DNA from: an uncultured Ilumatobacter sp.
GTDB lineage: Bacteria > Actinomycetota > Acidimicrobiia > Acidimicrobiales > Ilumatobacteraceae
Length of the DNA: 33,696 nt
Assembly (NCBI GenBank): GCA_937905835.1
Contig: CALCXK010000066.1
Coordinates: 1-33,696 of the forward strand
Reading direction: 5' to 3'
Below are positions 14,119 through 22,373 of this stretch, one piece after another (position 1 is the stretch's first letter; every line of letters starts with the position of its first letter). Made by a program: the position numbers and the translations under genes. The notes beneath the pieces were generated by a model. It was not told the DNA's origin. It worked only from the letters and a program-made list of their open reading frames with translations, and searched no databases.

Positions 14119-15740
14119 CGGGCCTCGTTCCACTCACGACTTCATACGCCATCGGGGAATCCACACCTCCGGTCCGAGATATCACGATCGGCGACTTACT
14201 CCGCGAAGCCGCCGACGCCGCACCCGATCAACTCGGCCTCATCGAAGGTATTCCACTCACTGACGGAGCGGCCCGTCGTCAGTGGACCTACGCCGAGCTA
14301 CTCGCCGACTCGGAACGCACAGCTCGTGCGTTGCTCCACCGGTTCGAGCCGGGAAGTCATATCGCTGTCTGGGCGTACAACATTCCCGAGTGGGAACTCC
14401 TTGAGTTCGGCTGTGCGTTGGCCGGCATGGTGATCGTCACCGTCAATCCGGCGTTCCAGCGACACGAGTTGCTCTATGTGCTCTCGCAGTCGAAGGCGAG
14501 GGCGCTGTTCGTCGTGCCATCACATCGCGGCAACGCGATGCTGGCCACGGCCCTGGACGTCCAGGCCGAATGCCACGAACTGCACGACATTATCAGCTTC
14601 GACGACTGGGACGACTTCATCGCCGGAGCCGATCAGTTCACCGGCGGTCTCCCACCAGTCGCTGCCACCGACCCCGTCATGTTGCAGTACACCTCTGGCA
14701 CGACTGGATTCCCCAAGGGTGCGCTCCTACACCACCGTGGCCTCGTGAACAATGGACATCATTTTGTCGATCGACTCGGCGTCGACGATGGCGACGTGTA
14801 CATCCAGACCATGCCCCTCTTCCACACGGGTGGCAGCGTCGTGGGTGTCCTTGGTTGCGTGTCGAAGCACCTCACGCAGGTCCTTGTTCGAGAGTTCGAA
14901 CCGGGCCTCGTGATGGAGCTATCGCAGAGCTACAAATCGAACACGATGCTCGGCGTGCCGACCATGCTCGTCGCCATCCTTGAACATCCCGACTTCGCCG
15001 ATGCCGACCTCTCGTCGCTGAAAGCCCTTTGCTCCGGCGGCTCACTCGTTCCCGAACGCCTCGTGCGCACCCTTGAAGAAAAACTCGGCGCTCCGTTCAC
15101 GATCGTCTTCGGTCAGACCGAGTGCTCACCGATCGCATCGATGACGCGGCCGACCGACACGATCGAAGACAAAGCTGGCACCATCGGCCCACCGATGCCA
15201 AACGTCGAAGTGCGCATTGTTGATCCCGAGTCGGGCGAGACCCTGCCAATCGGCGAGGTAGGCGAGTACCTGACTCGTGGCTACCACGTGATGCATGAGT
15301 ACTTCGAGATGCCAGAAGCAACTGCCGAGACAATCGACGCCGACGGCTGGTTACACACCGGCGATCTCGCCGCAATGGACGACCGCGGCTACTGCACCGT
15401 CGAGGGACGCCTGAAGGACATGATCATTCGCGGCGGGGAGAACATCTATCCCAAAGAACTCGAAGAGCTCCTTTTTGCGCACGACGCAGTCGGCGAGGTG
15501 GCGATCGTCGGGCTACCTGATGACACCTGGGGCGAGACGGTCGGCGCCTTCATCCGACCAGCCCTCGGCGCCACCGTCGACAAACAACAACTGTTCAGCT
15601 ACCTGCGTGAGCACCTCGCACCACACAAGACACCCCGCCAATGGTTTGCCGTTGAAGAGTTTCCCTTTACAGGATCAGGCAAGATTCAAAAATTCAAGCT
15701 GCGTCAGCAGTGGATCGACGGCGAATGGAACGAACTGTGA
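14115..15740 (+). CDS. AMP-forming acyl-CoA synthetase/ligase
   Basis: A 541-residue member of the ANL superfamily that activates a carboxylic acid as acyl-AMP and then acyl-CoA. The phosphate loop YTSGTTGFPKGA begins at residue 192. Further motifs are FGQTECSP (A5), WLHTGDLAAMDDRGY (A7), GRLKDMIIRGGENIYPKELEELL (A8 hinge) and the C-terminal TGSGKIQKFKLR with the catalytic Lys. The length and motifs suit medium-chain, aryl or thio-acid ligases of the ACSF2/FadD group; methylmercaptopropionate-CoA ligase (DmdB) is of this size, but specificity cannot be read here. ATG 14115 overlaps the previous stop by 4 nt, and its own stop overlaps the esterase start by 4 nt. Confidence 0.93.
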   Translation: MTGLVPLTTSYAIGESTPPVRDITIGDLLREAADAAPDQLGLIEGIPLTDGAARRQWTYAELLADSERTARALLHRFEPGSHIAVWAYNIPEWELLEFGCALAGMVIVTVNPAFQRHELLYVLSQSKARALFVVPSHRGNAMLATALDVQAECHELHDIISFDDWDDFIAGADQFTGGLPPVAATDPVMLQYTSGTTGFPKGALLHHRGLVNNGHHFVDRLGVDDGDVYIQTMPLFHTGGSVVGVLGCVSKHLTQVLVREFEPGLVMELSQSYKSNTMLGVPTMLVAILEHPDFADADLSSLKALCSGGSLVPERLVRTLEEKLGAPFTIVFGQTECSPIASMTRPTDTIEDKAGTIGPPMPNVEVRIVDPESGETLPIGEVGEYLTRGYHVMHEYFEMPEATAETIDADGWLHTGDLAAMDDRGYCTVEGRLKDMIIRGGENIYPKELEELLFAHDAVGEVAIVGLPDDTWGETVGAFIRPALGATVDKQQLFSYLREHLAPHKTPRQWFAVEEFPFTGSGKIQKFKLRQQWIDGEWNEL

Positions 15741-17077
15741 GTGACAGCGAACAACACATCGGCATCACGTACGCATCAGCCGAGCGGTTCGAGTCGCCCG
15801 TCGACATCGCGTACGACGAGTCAGCAACGCGGAGCCCGGTTCGGGCTCCGCAGGCCGCCGGGTCGCTCGACCAGTTGGTGGGAGGCAACCCGCCGCCGAT
15901 GAACGAAGATTGCCTGCAACTCAACGTTTTCACGCCTGCGCGCGACAACGGTACTCGACCCGTTCTCGTCTGGATTCACGGCGGCGCCTTCACCAACGGT
16001 ACCGTCCACGTGCCGTGGTACGACGGTGCTGCACTCGTCGGGCGGGGCGACGTTGTGGTCGTCTCGATCAACTACCGCCTCGGTGCCCTCGGCTACCTGG
16101 GAGACACGAACTGCGGAACCCTCGACAAGGTGTCGGCCCTGCGTTGGGTACAACGCCACATTGCCGATTTCGGCGGCGACCCGAACAACGTAACGGTTTT
16201 CGGTGAATCAGCCGGCGGGTCGGGCATCGTTGCCCTGTTCGCAACACCGGCAGCCGATGGGCTCTTCCACCGAGCCTGGGCCATGAGCCCATCGATCCTC
16301 CAGCTCCGAACATCTGAGCAGGCTGTTGCATACCAGCGCACATTCTTGGGCCTCCTCGGTACCGACTCCCTCGCGGCCGCAAAGACCGCATCGCTCGACG
16401 ACATTCTCGATGCACAGAACCGCATGCCGCTCAGTGGGGTGGGGCTCAAGAACTTCAGCCCGACAGAGGGCTGCGACAGCATCCCCGAACCAATTCTCGG
16501 CGTCGCTGCGGCAGATCCGCGGCCGCTCGTGATCGGTACCACCCGTGACGAGATGCTCCTGTTCACCACCTTCGATCCGTCACGTGCTAGCTGGACCGAT
16601 GCAGAGGTCGACCTCCAGTTCGCTCAGCGGTTTGGTGCCAAATCTGACGAAGCAGTCGCCGAGTACCGCCGGCTGCGACCCGACACCAATCCAAGCCAAC
16701 TGATCTCGGCGATGCAGACCGACGAGATGTTTCGTGTGCCAGCACAGCAGCTCGCCGCTGCCCGGACAGCGTCCACCTGGATGTATCTGTTCGACGCCCC
16801 ATCAACTGCGTTCGGTGGTGTACTCGGAAGCTGCCATGCCAGTGACATCCCCTACATGTTCGACAACCTTGCCCAACCGGGCGTGCCGATGTTCCTCGGC
16901 GATGATCCTGCACAAGAAGTCGCTGAGCACTTCAGCGCGGCGCTGATCGACTTCGCCCGAAGCAGCGAACCGAATTGGCCTCAATACGACAAGGACCAGC
17001 GCAACACGCAGATGTTCGGTAGGGACGCCAGCGTCGTCGGCGACCCAGAGGCGACAATTCGCCTGCTGTGGCAGTGA
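15737..17077 (+). CDS. Type-B carboxylesterase (alpha/beta hydrolase)
   Basis: A 446-residue serine hydrolase acting on carboxylic esters. The family landmarks are EDCLQLNVFTP, the oxyanion segment WIHGGAFTNG, the nucleophile elbow FGESAGG (S158), GTTRDEM (acid E272) and GSCHASDIPYMF (H367). The catalytic triad is therefore complete. It is shorter than the usual ~500 residues: the N-terminal strands before GITYA (equivalent to GIPYA) are missing, and surface loops are trimmed. There is no signal peptide, so it is probably cytosolic. GTG 15737 overlaps the ligase stop (GTGA); ATG 15725 is an alternative. The next gene starts on the last base of its stop codon. Its place after a CoA ligase suggests that it unmasks an ester substrate. 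Confidence 0.9.
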   Translation: MSDSEQHIGITYASAERFESPVDIAYDESATRSPVRAPQAAGSLDQLVGGNPPPMNEDCLQLNVFTPARDNGTRPVLVWIHGGAFTNGTVHVPWYDGAALVGRGDVVVVSINYRLGALGYLGDTNCGTLDKVSALRWVQRHIADFGGDPNNVTVFGESAGGSGIVALFATPAADGLFHRAWAMSPSILQLRTSEQAVAYQRTFLGLLGTDSLAAAKTASLDDILDAQNRMPLSGVGLKNFSPTEGCDSIPEPILGVAAADPRPLVIGTTRDEMLLFTTFDPSRASWTDAEVDLQFAQRFGAKSDEAVAEYRRLRPDTNPSQLISAMQTDEMFRVPAQQLAAARTASTWMYLFDAPSTAFGGVLGSCHASDIPYMFDNLAQPGVPMFLGDDPAQEVAEHFSAALIDFARSSEPNWPQYDKDQRNTQMFGRDASVVGDPEATIRLLWQ

Positions 17078-18111
17078 TGTTCGACCTCCCATTCGGGTCG
17101 ATCACCGACGTTCCCGGCGTCACCGTCGGGCACCATCAACGCACGAGCCGCGGCTGGCAGACCGGCACGACCGCGATCATCGTCGAATCAGGTGCGACCC
17201 CGGGCGTCGACGTTCGGGGTGGTGGACCCGGAACTCGAGAAACTGATGCTCTCCATCCGCAAAATTTGATCCAGAAGATCCACGGCATCTGCCTCACGGG
17301 CGGCAGCGCCTACGGCCTCGCTGCAGCACACGGCGTGATGGAATGGCTCGAGGGTCGAGGCCTCGGGTTCCCGATTGGCCAGATGAATGGGTCACCCCAG
17401 GTCGTCCCGGTCGTTCCCGCCGCAGTGATCTTCGACCTCGGTCGCGGCGGATCACCGGCCAATCGACCAGATGCGACATTCGGTGTCAAAGCAGCAGACA
17501 CCGCCCGGCGCTCACAGCAGCGTTGGGGCTCGGTCGGTGCCGGCACCGGGGCCCGCGCCGGAGGGCTGCAAGGTGGCGTCGGCACCGCTTCGACAACAGT
17601 CAGACTGCCCGAGAGCGACATCGAAGTCACCGTCGGCGCACTCGCTGTTGCGAATCCGAACGGCAGCGTCATCGATCCGACAATCGGGCTTCCCTGGGAG
17701 CCGAGCGGTGCCAGGCTCCGCCGGCCGCCAGCGAACGAACGGCGTGCGCTCATCGCTGCACTGACCGATCACGCCTCACTCAACTTGAACACGACGATCG
17801 GCGTTGTCGCCACGTCGGCACGGCTCGACAAGGCAGAGACATCGAAGATGGCTTCCGTCGCCCACGATGGCCTCGCTCGAGCCGTGCGTCCGGCGCATTC
17901 GATGACCGACGGCGACACGATCTTTGGTCTTGCCGTCGGTGACATCGAACTCTCCGCCGTCGGGCGCCATGTCGCCCTCAACGTCATACTTCAGGCTGCA
18001 TCCGACACATTCGCTGCGGCCTGCACGCACGCCGTCCTGGCGGCATCGACGATTGGGCTGGCCCGCGCTTACTCCGACATATGCCCGTCGGTCTACCGTT
18101 CCAGCCGATGA
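17077..18111 (+). CDS. P1-family (DmpA/BapA/NylC-type) self-processing aminopeptidase or amide hydrolase
   Basis: A 344-residue Ntn-like hydrolase. These enzymes cut themselves into two chains and then hydrolyse amide bonds with the new N-terminal Ser or Thr. Known members release L-amino acids, D-amino acids, beta-amino acids such as beta-alanine, or 6-aminohexanoate units. Conserved features are ITDVPGVTVGHH at the N-terminus, TGTTAIIV, GGPGTRETDALHP, LTGGSAYGLAAA, GRVGTG-like GSVGAGTGAR, and the junction SLNLNTTIGVVAT. By analogy to NylC (Asn-Thr cleavage) I predict cleavage between N238 and T239, rather than Gly-Ser as in DmpA. It overlaps the esterase by 1 nt and panC by 4 nt (ATGA), a tight link with a beta-alanine-using enzyme. 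Confidence 0.9.
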   Translation: MFDLPFGSITDVPGVTVGHHQRTSRGWQTGTTAIIVESGATPGVDVRGGGPGTRETDALHPQNLIQKIHGICLTGGSAYGLAAAHGVMEWLEGRGLGFPIGQMNGSPQVVPVVPAAVIFDLGRGGSPANRPDATFGVKAADTARRSQQRWGSVGAGTGARAGGLQGGVGTASTTVRLPESDIEVTVGALAVANPNGSVIDPTIGLPWEPSGARLRRPPANERRALIAALTDHASLNLNTTIGVVATSARLDKAETSKMASVAHDGLARAVRPAHSMTDGDTIFGLAVGDIELSAVGRHVALNVILQAASDTFAAACTHAVLAASTIGLARAYSDICPSVYRSSR

Positions 18112-19037
18112 TCACGTTCTCCTCCCCTGCTGACATGCGGGCCTGGGCCGACCAGCAGCGCGCTGCAGGCAAGACCATTGGGTTCGTGCCCACCATGGGC
18201 GCACTCCACAGTGGCCACGTCGCACTCATTGCCGATGCTGTGCGCCGCGCCGACCTCGTGGTCGTGTCGATTTTCGTCAACCCGTTGCAGTTCAACGAGC
18301 CCACCGACTTCGATGGCTACCCGCGCCCGATCGACGACGATGTCGCTCTCTGTTCTGCTGCCGGCGTGTCCGTCGTGTTCGCCCCGACCGCAACAGCAAT
18401 GTACCCGCCGGGCTTCCAGACACGCATCGTTCCCGGCGCGCTCGCTGACGTGATGGAAGGCCCCCATCGGCCCGGCCATTTCGAAGGGGTCGTTACGGTC
18501 GTGGCCAAACTGCTCGGGGCGGTTCGGCCGCATATCGCGATCTTCGGGCAGAAGGATTACCAACAGTTGCGGATCATCACGCAGATGGCTGCTGACTTCG
18601 AGTTCGGTGTCACGATCATCGGACATCCGATCGTGCGCGATGCCGATGGCGTTGCCCAGTCCAGCCGCAACCTCCGATTGTCGGCCGATCAGCGCTCCGC
18701 GGCGATCGCCGTACCCCATTCGCTCGACGCAGCGGTTCGAGCGGCAAGCCACACCAACAACGTCGACGCAATCGTCGGAGCAGCCCTCGCCGTCGTCGCC
18801 GAGGAACCGCTCGCCACGCACGAATACATCTCGATATTCGATGCAATAACCCTCGAAGAGATCGACAACCTCACGCCAGCGCACCGCTCCCCCGGCGTCA
18901 CGCGCATCGCCACCGCTGTGTGGTTTGGTGACATCCGACTGATTGACAACCGCGAACTCTTCCCCGCCACAACTGCCACACTCCGGTCTGACCTCGGTGT
19001 GCCAGACCTCAATGCGACACCCTGCCCACCGTCGTGA
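18108..19037 (+). CDS. panC: Pantothenate synthetase (pantoate-beta-alanine ligase)
   Basis: Cytosolic enzyme that joins pantoate and beta-alanine, using ATP, to make pantothenate, the precursor of coenzyme A. The 309-residue product has the nucleotide-binding PTMGALHSGH (the HxGH signature) near residues 28-37. It also has SIFVNPLQFNEPTDFDGYPRP, MEGPHRPGHFEGVVTVVAKL for pantoate and beta-alanine binding, IFGQKDYQQL, and QSSRNLRLS in the KMSKS-like position. The length matches the family (280-310), with a short, variable C-terminal tail. ATG 18108 overlaps the peptidase stop (ATGA), making it the last gene of the five-gene operon. panB lies 0.9 kb further on, after an opposing protease gene. 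panD and panE are not in view. Confidence 0.95.
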   Translation: MITFSSPADMRAWADQQRAAGKTIGFVPTMGALHSGHVALIADAVRRADLVVVSIFVNPLQFNEPTDFDGYPRPIDDDVALCSAAGVSVVFAPTATAMYPPGFQTRIVPGALADVMEGPHRPGHFEGVVTVVAKLLGAVRPHIAIFGQKDYQQLRIITQMAADFEFGVTIIGHPIVRDADGVAQSSRNLRLSADQRSAAIAVPHSLDAAVRAASHTNNVDAIVGAALAVVAEEPLATHEYISIFDAITLEEIDNLTPAHRSPGVTRIATAVWFGDIRLIDNRELFPATTATLRSDLGVPDLNATPCPPS

Positions 19038-19047
19038 GCCGCGTCAC

Positions 19048-19845
19048 CTAATTTTGGAGACCCTCAGCGACTCCCGTCAGGACAACCAGAAGCACCATTG
19101 CGTTGAAGATCGCGTGGGCCACAATGGTTGGACCGATACGACGCAGCAGGTAGGCGGCACTACCGAATGTAACCCCGACCCCTGACAGAACGAGTGCCAA
19201 GCCGATGTTCCCTGTGCCCCGGACCGGGTCGATGTGCGCCAGGCCAAACAGCACACCCTGCACGATCACCGTCGGTACTGCAGCCAACCTGCTGCGCAAC
19301 CCGCGCATGACAACGCCGCGGAAGACGATCTCTTCGACGAACGGCGCGGCGATCACCGCAGTGATCACAAGCGACACGATGTAGGTGCGATCTTCGGTGA
19401 GCTCGCTGATCCCGTCCGTGTTGTTCGAGAGCGGCACCCCGAGTGCAATGACCACGGCGGCAATCGTGATCTGTGTGCCGATCGCGACGAGCCAGACCAC
19501 AGGACCCCAGCCGAGGTCGGACCACTTCGGCTGTAACCCGACGTCATCGAAGAACTTGTCGGTACCCCAGCGGCGGCTCGCGTACTTGCACCATGCCAGT
19601 GATGGGCCGTACCCGATGACGCCAAGCAGGGCAATGTACGCAACGACTGGCCACTCAAACTGCAGGAGCGCATCGAGGACGTACTTCGATGTGAGAAGCG
19701 AGAGGACGAGAACGGCCACCGCACCGATCGCGGCGTTCATCGGCAGTGTTGCATGCGGCTCGCGCTCTGGGGCGAACGCCGGGCTTGGATTGGCCCACAT
19801 GCTGGTGGTGACGGGTGGACCCGTGGGTGGTGGAAAGCCAGTCAT
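19048..19845 (-). CDS. CPBP-family intramembrane metalloprotease (Abi/CAAX-like)
   Basis: A 265-residue membrane protein with a Pro-rich cytoplasmic N-terminus (~1-35) and about six to seven hydrophobic helices. The three family motifs are intact: EEIVFRG (E171, E172, R176), FGLAHI (H204) and HAIFNAM (H244, N248), which bind the catalytic metal and water. CPBP proteins are homologues of the Rce1 CAAX protease; bacterial members act in bacteriocin self-immunity, protein secretion or unknown processes. The gene lies between panC and panB on the opposite strand, its stop 10 nt from the panC stop. A TACGCT box (19872-19877) lies 26 nt before the ATG, so this gene has a short leader rather than a leaderless start. 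I saw no ribosome site. Confidence 0.9.
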   Translation of the reverse strand: MTGFPPPTGPPVTTSMWANPSPAFAPEREPHATLPMNAAIGAVAVLVLSLLTSKYVLDALLQFEWPVVAYIALLGVIGYGPSLAWCKYASRRWGTDKFFDDVGLQPKWSDLGWGPVVWLVAIGTQITIAAVVIALGVPLSNNTDGISELTEDRTYIVSLVITAVIAAPFVEEIVFRGVVMRGLRSRLAAVPTVIVQGVLFGLAHIDPVRGTGNIGLALVLSGVGVTFGSAAYLLRRIGPTIVAHAIFNAMVLLVVLTGVAEGLQN

Positions 19846-19871
19846 CGCGAATCGCCAGCGGCGGAGGTCTC

Positions 19872-19877
19872 AGCGTA
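19872..19877 (-). promoter_or_regulatory. Predicted -10 box for the CPBP protease
   Basis: TACGCT on the minus strand, 26 nt before ATG 19845, implying a leader of about 19 nt. The same hexamer serves as the -10 box at 25012-25021 and 26387-26392. Confidence 0.35.
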
Positions 19878-19919
19878 GGCGCTGCCCGCCCGTATGAGAG
19901 CACGAGGCACACGACGGCC

Positions 19920-19925
19920 TAGCAT
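19920..19925 (+). promoter_or_regulatory. Predicted leaderless -10 box for panB
   Basis: TAGCAT, 7 nt before GTG 19933. It favours that start over an upstream in-frame codon at 19894. Confidence 0.45.
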
Positions 19926-19932
19926 CGGTGAC

Positions 19933-20781
19933 GTGACTGATGAGCAGCGACCATATGGCGGCGGCACCAGCGATCCGGCGCTCAAACAAGTGCGGACGCG
20001 CCACTTCAAGAGAGCCAAGGAAAACGGGATCAAGATCACCGGCCTCACGAGCTACGACTTCATGTCAGCATCAATCTTCGATGAGGCGGGCGTCGATTTC
20101 CTCCTGGTCGGCGACTCTGCGGGCAATACCGTGTTCGGGTACGACACGACCATTCCCGTTACCCTCGACGAACTCATCCCGCTGACCGCAGCGGTCGTGC
20201 GCGGCGCGAGCCGAGCCCTCGTCATTGCCGATCTGCCATTCGGTTCATACGAGAACGGCCGGCGCCAGGCACTCGAAACCGCCATCCGCTTCATGAAAGA
20301 GACCGGCTGCCAGGCAGTCAAACTCGAAGGCGGGGTCCGCAGCGCCCCGCAGATCGAACGGATCGTCGATGCCGGTATCCCGGTCATGGCCCACATCGGG
20401 TTCACGCCCCAGAGCGAGCACGGCCTCGGAGGTCACATCATCCAAGGCCGTGGCGATAGCGCAGCCGAGTTGCTGGCTGATGCCCACGCCGTCGAAAAGG
20501 CCGGAGCATTCGCTGTCGTGCTTGAGATGGTGCCGTCCGAAATCGCCGGAAAGGTCACCGAGGAGCTGTCGATTCCGACCATCTCGGTCGGGGCCGGGCC
20601 GCATTGTGACGGCCAGCTGATGGTCTGGACCGACTGGGCTGGTTTCGGTGGCGGTCGACTTCCGCGCTTCGTCAAGCAGTACGCGAACATCCGCGAGACG
20701 TTGCTCGAGGCGACCCGCAAGTACTGCGAGGAAGTCGAAGCAGGCGTATACCCTGGGCCTGAACACGAGTACACCGAGTAG
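19933..20781 (+). CDS. panB: Ketopantoate hydroxymethyltransferase
   Basis: First committed enzyme of pantothenate synthesis: it transfers a hydroxymethyl group from 5,10-methylene-tetrahydrofolate to 2-oxoisovalerate. The 282-residue product shows the TIM-barrel signature blocks: ITGLTSYDFMSASIFDEAGVD; LLVGDSAGNTVFGYDTTIPVTLDEL with metal-binding Asp; ADLPFGSYE; AVKLEGG; PVMAHIGFTPQSEHGLGG; the catalytic Glu in VLEMVP; and TISVGAGPHCDGQLMVW. GTG 19933 follows TAGCAT by 7 nt and leaves a short N-terminal tail before the conserved barrel. It is transcribed apart from panC, which ends 0.9 kb upstream. The stop codon lies 3 nt from the stop of the convergent M1 peptidase. Confidence 0.96.
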   Translation: MTDEQRPYGGGTSDPALKQVRTRHFKRAKENGIKITGLTSYDFMSASIFDEAGVDFLLVGDSAGNTVFGYDTTIPVTLDELIPLTAAVVRGASRALVIADLPFGSYENGRRQALETAIRFMKETGCQAVKLEGGVRSAPQIERIVDAGIPVMAHIGFTPQSEHGLGGHIIQGRGDSAAELLADAHAVEKAGAFAVVLEMVPSEIAGKVTEELSIPTISVGAGPHCDGQLMVWTDWAGFGGGRLPRFVKQYANIRETLLEATRKYCEEVEAGVYPGPEHEYTE

Positions 20782-20784
20782 CCG

Positions 20785-22341
20785 TCAGCTCATCGGGAAC
20801 TTCTCGGGCAGGCTGGTGGCGTAAAGCCAGGTGTCGAAGAATTCGCCCAGGTCGGACCCCGTGAGATTTTGTGCCAGCGCGATGAACGAGTCGCTCGACT
20901 GTGACGTTCCAGTGTTCGTTCCTACCCACTCGACCAGCAATTCGAAAAAGGCATCGTCACCAACTTCGAGCCGCAGCGCGTGGACCACCACCGAGCCACC
21001 GTCGTAGCTCTCGAAGCCAAACATGCTCTCGAGCGTGGGCGTTCCCGTAGCAACATCGCCGGTTTGGCGTGCCAGCAACAACTCGCTCATCTCGCTGTCG
21101 AGATCAACGAGTTCGATCTCGTCGAGCCACAGATACTGCGCATACGTTGCGAAGCTTTCGTTCAACCAGATGTCTGACCACGTTGCGGGGCTCACGGCAT
21201 TACCGAACCACTGGTGGGCCAATTCGTGGGCCAGTAAGAGTTGTTGGGGGAAGCCGACTTGCTCCTCTTCGTCACCGAACTCAGGTACCTGGAAGTCAAG
21301 CTGGCTAAAGAGCGACCGCCCCTGCGTTTCCATCGCAAGGCCGGGGACGCTGTCAACGAAGGCAAGGCCGTAATCGGCGAGCGGATACGGCCCGAAGCGT
21401 TCCTCGAAGAAGTCGAACTGCTTCGGTGTTTGGTCGATGAATCGTTGGAACTCTGCCTGCTCGCCTGTGGGAACGAGGTGGGTCAATTGGATTTCGTCGC
21501 CGTCGGCCGAGGTAAGCAGACCGCCATCGACAACGTCATAGGCGCCGATGACGAGGTGGACGAGGTAAGTCGGCATGTCCTGCGACATCTGCCAGATCCA
21601 TGGCACACCCAGCTGTCCCTCCTGCACGAGATCACCGTTCGCCGACACGGTGACGCCGTCCGGCACCGTGATCTCAAATCGCCACGTCGCCTTATCGCTT
21701 GGATGGTCATTCGAGGGCAGCCATCGACGGGCGCCGTCAGGCTCGTTGAGCACGTAGGAGCCACCGTCGGTCCGGAACCAGCCGGTGGGCAATCCCACGG
21801 CCGAGAACGCTCCACCAGGAGTAGCCGAGTAGGTGATCGTGGCAGTGACCCGTCGGCCAGAATCTGCTGGCAATGCGATGACCAATTCGTCGCCGGGCTG
21901 CTCGAAGAGGGCGTCGTCACCGTCAATTTGCACCGAGTCGACGGTGAAGCCTGCCGCATCAAGCGCCATCTGGCGGACGGAGGTATCGACGTCGGCGATG
22001 ACATCGACCACAGCGTCGAAGGTTCCAGCATCGACATCGACATCGAGCTTGACCAAATACGAGACGACGTCGACCGCGGGCGCACCGAGGTCTGGAAAGA
22101 GTCGATCGGCAAGTCCGGTATCGGACGACTGGCCATCGGAAACAGCCGTGACGACCGTGGATGTCGGTACTGGCGTCGGGCCGTTGGCCGCCCCAGCGTC
22201 GATCGCGCTCGGGACCTCGTCGGTTGCACCAGTGATCGCAGCAGAGATTGGGTCGGCCCGATCAGCGGTGACGTCGGGTTCGGCGGCGCACGCCGTTGCG
22301 ACGAGCATCCCTGCGACCATCAGCACTGCCGTTCGCCGCAT
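20785..22341 (-). CDS. M1-family zinc metallopeptidase, predicted lipoprotein
   Basis: A 518-residue exported peptidase related to aminopeptidase N. The N-terminus MRRTAVLMVAGMLVATAC ends in a lipobox-like sequence with C18, followed by a Thr/Ala/Asp-rich low-complexity linker to about residue 85. An M1 N-terminal beta domain (~90-270) precedes the catalytic domain, with zinc motif HELAH at 372-376 and the third ligand E395 in LNESFATY. The substrate-binding GAMEN motif is altered to GLAMETQ (334-340). The chain ends soon after the thermolysin-like domain, so the large C-terminal helical domain of PepN is absent. ATG 22341 lies 7 nt after TACGGT. It probably degrades peptides at the cell surface. 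Confidence 0.92.
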   Translation of the reverse strand: MRRTAVLMVAGMLVATACAAEPDVTADRADPISAAITGATDEVPSAIDAGAANGPTPVPTSTVVTAVSDGQSSDTGLADRLFPDLGAPAVDVVSYLVKLDVDVDAGTFDAVVDVIADVDTSVRQMALDAAGFTVDSVQIDGDDALFEQPGDELVIALPADSGRRVTATITYSATPGGAFSAVGLPTGWFRTDGGSYVLNEPDGARRWLPSNDHPSDKATWRFEITVPDGVTVSANGDLVQEGQLGVPWIWQMSQDMPTYLVHLVIGAYDVVDGGLLTSADGDEIQLTHLVPTGEQAEFQRFIDQTPKQFDFFEERFGPYPLADYGLAFVDSVPGLAMETQGRSLFSQLDFQVPEFGDEEEQVGFPQQLLLAHELAHQWFGNAVSPATWSDIWLNESFATYAQYLWLDEIELVDLDSEMSELLLARQTGDVATGTPTLESMFGFESYDGGSVVVHALRLEVGDDAFFELLVEWVGTNTGTSQSSDSFIALAQNLTGSDLGEFFDTWLYATSLPEKFPMS

Positions 22342-22348
22342 GGCTCAA

Positions 22349-22354
22349 ACCGTA
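22349..22354 (-). promoter_or_regulatory. Predicted leaderless -10 box for the M1 peptidase
   Basis: TACGGT on the minus strand, 7 nt before ATG 22341. The hexamer is identical to the one before the methyltransferase at 5241-5246. Confidence 0.45.
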
Positions 22355-22373
22355 CCGGTTCGCCAAGCCGCGA

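Noticed and set aside
12880..15740. Naming the first two operon genes dmdA and dmdB outright
   Set aside because: Fold and order fit, but GcvT-family and ANL-family specificities cannot be told apart from motifs alone. No dmdC or dmdD homologue follows.
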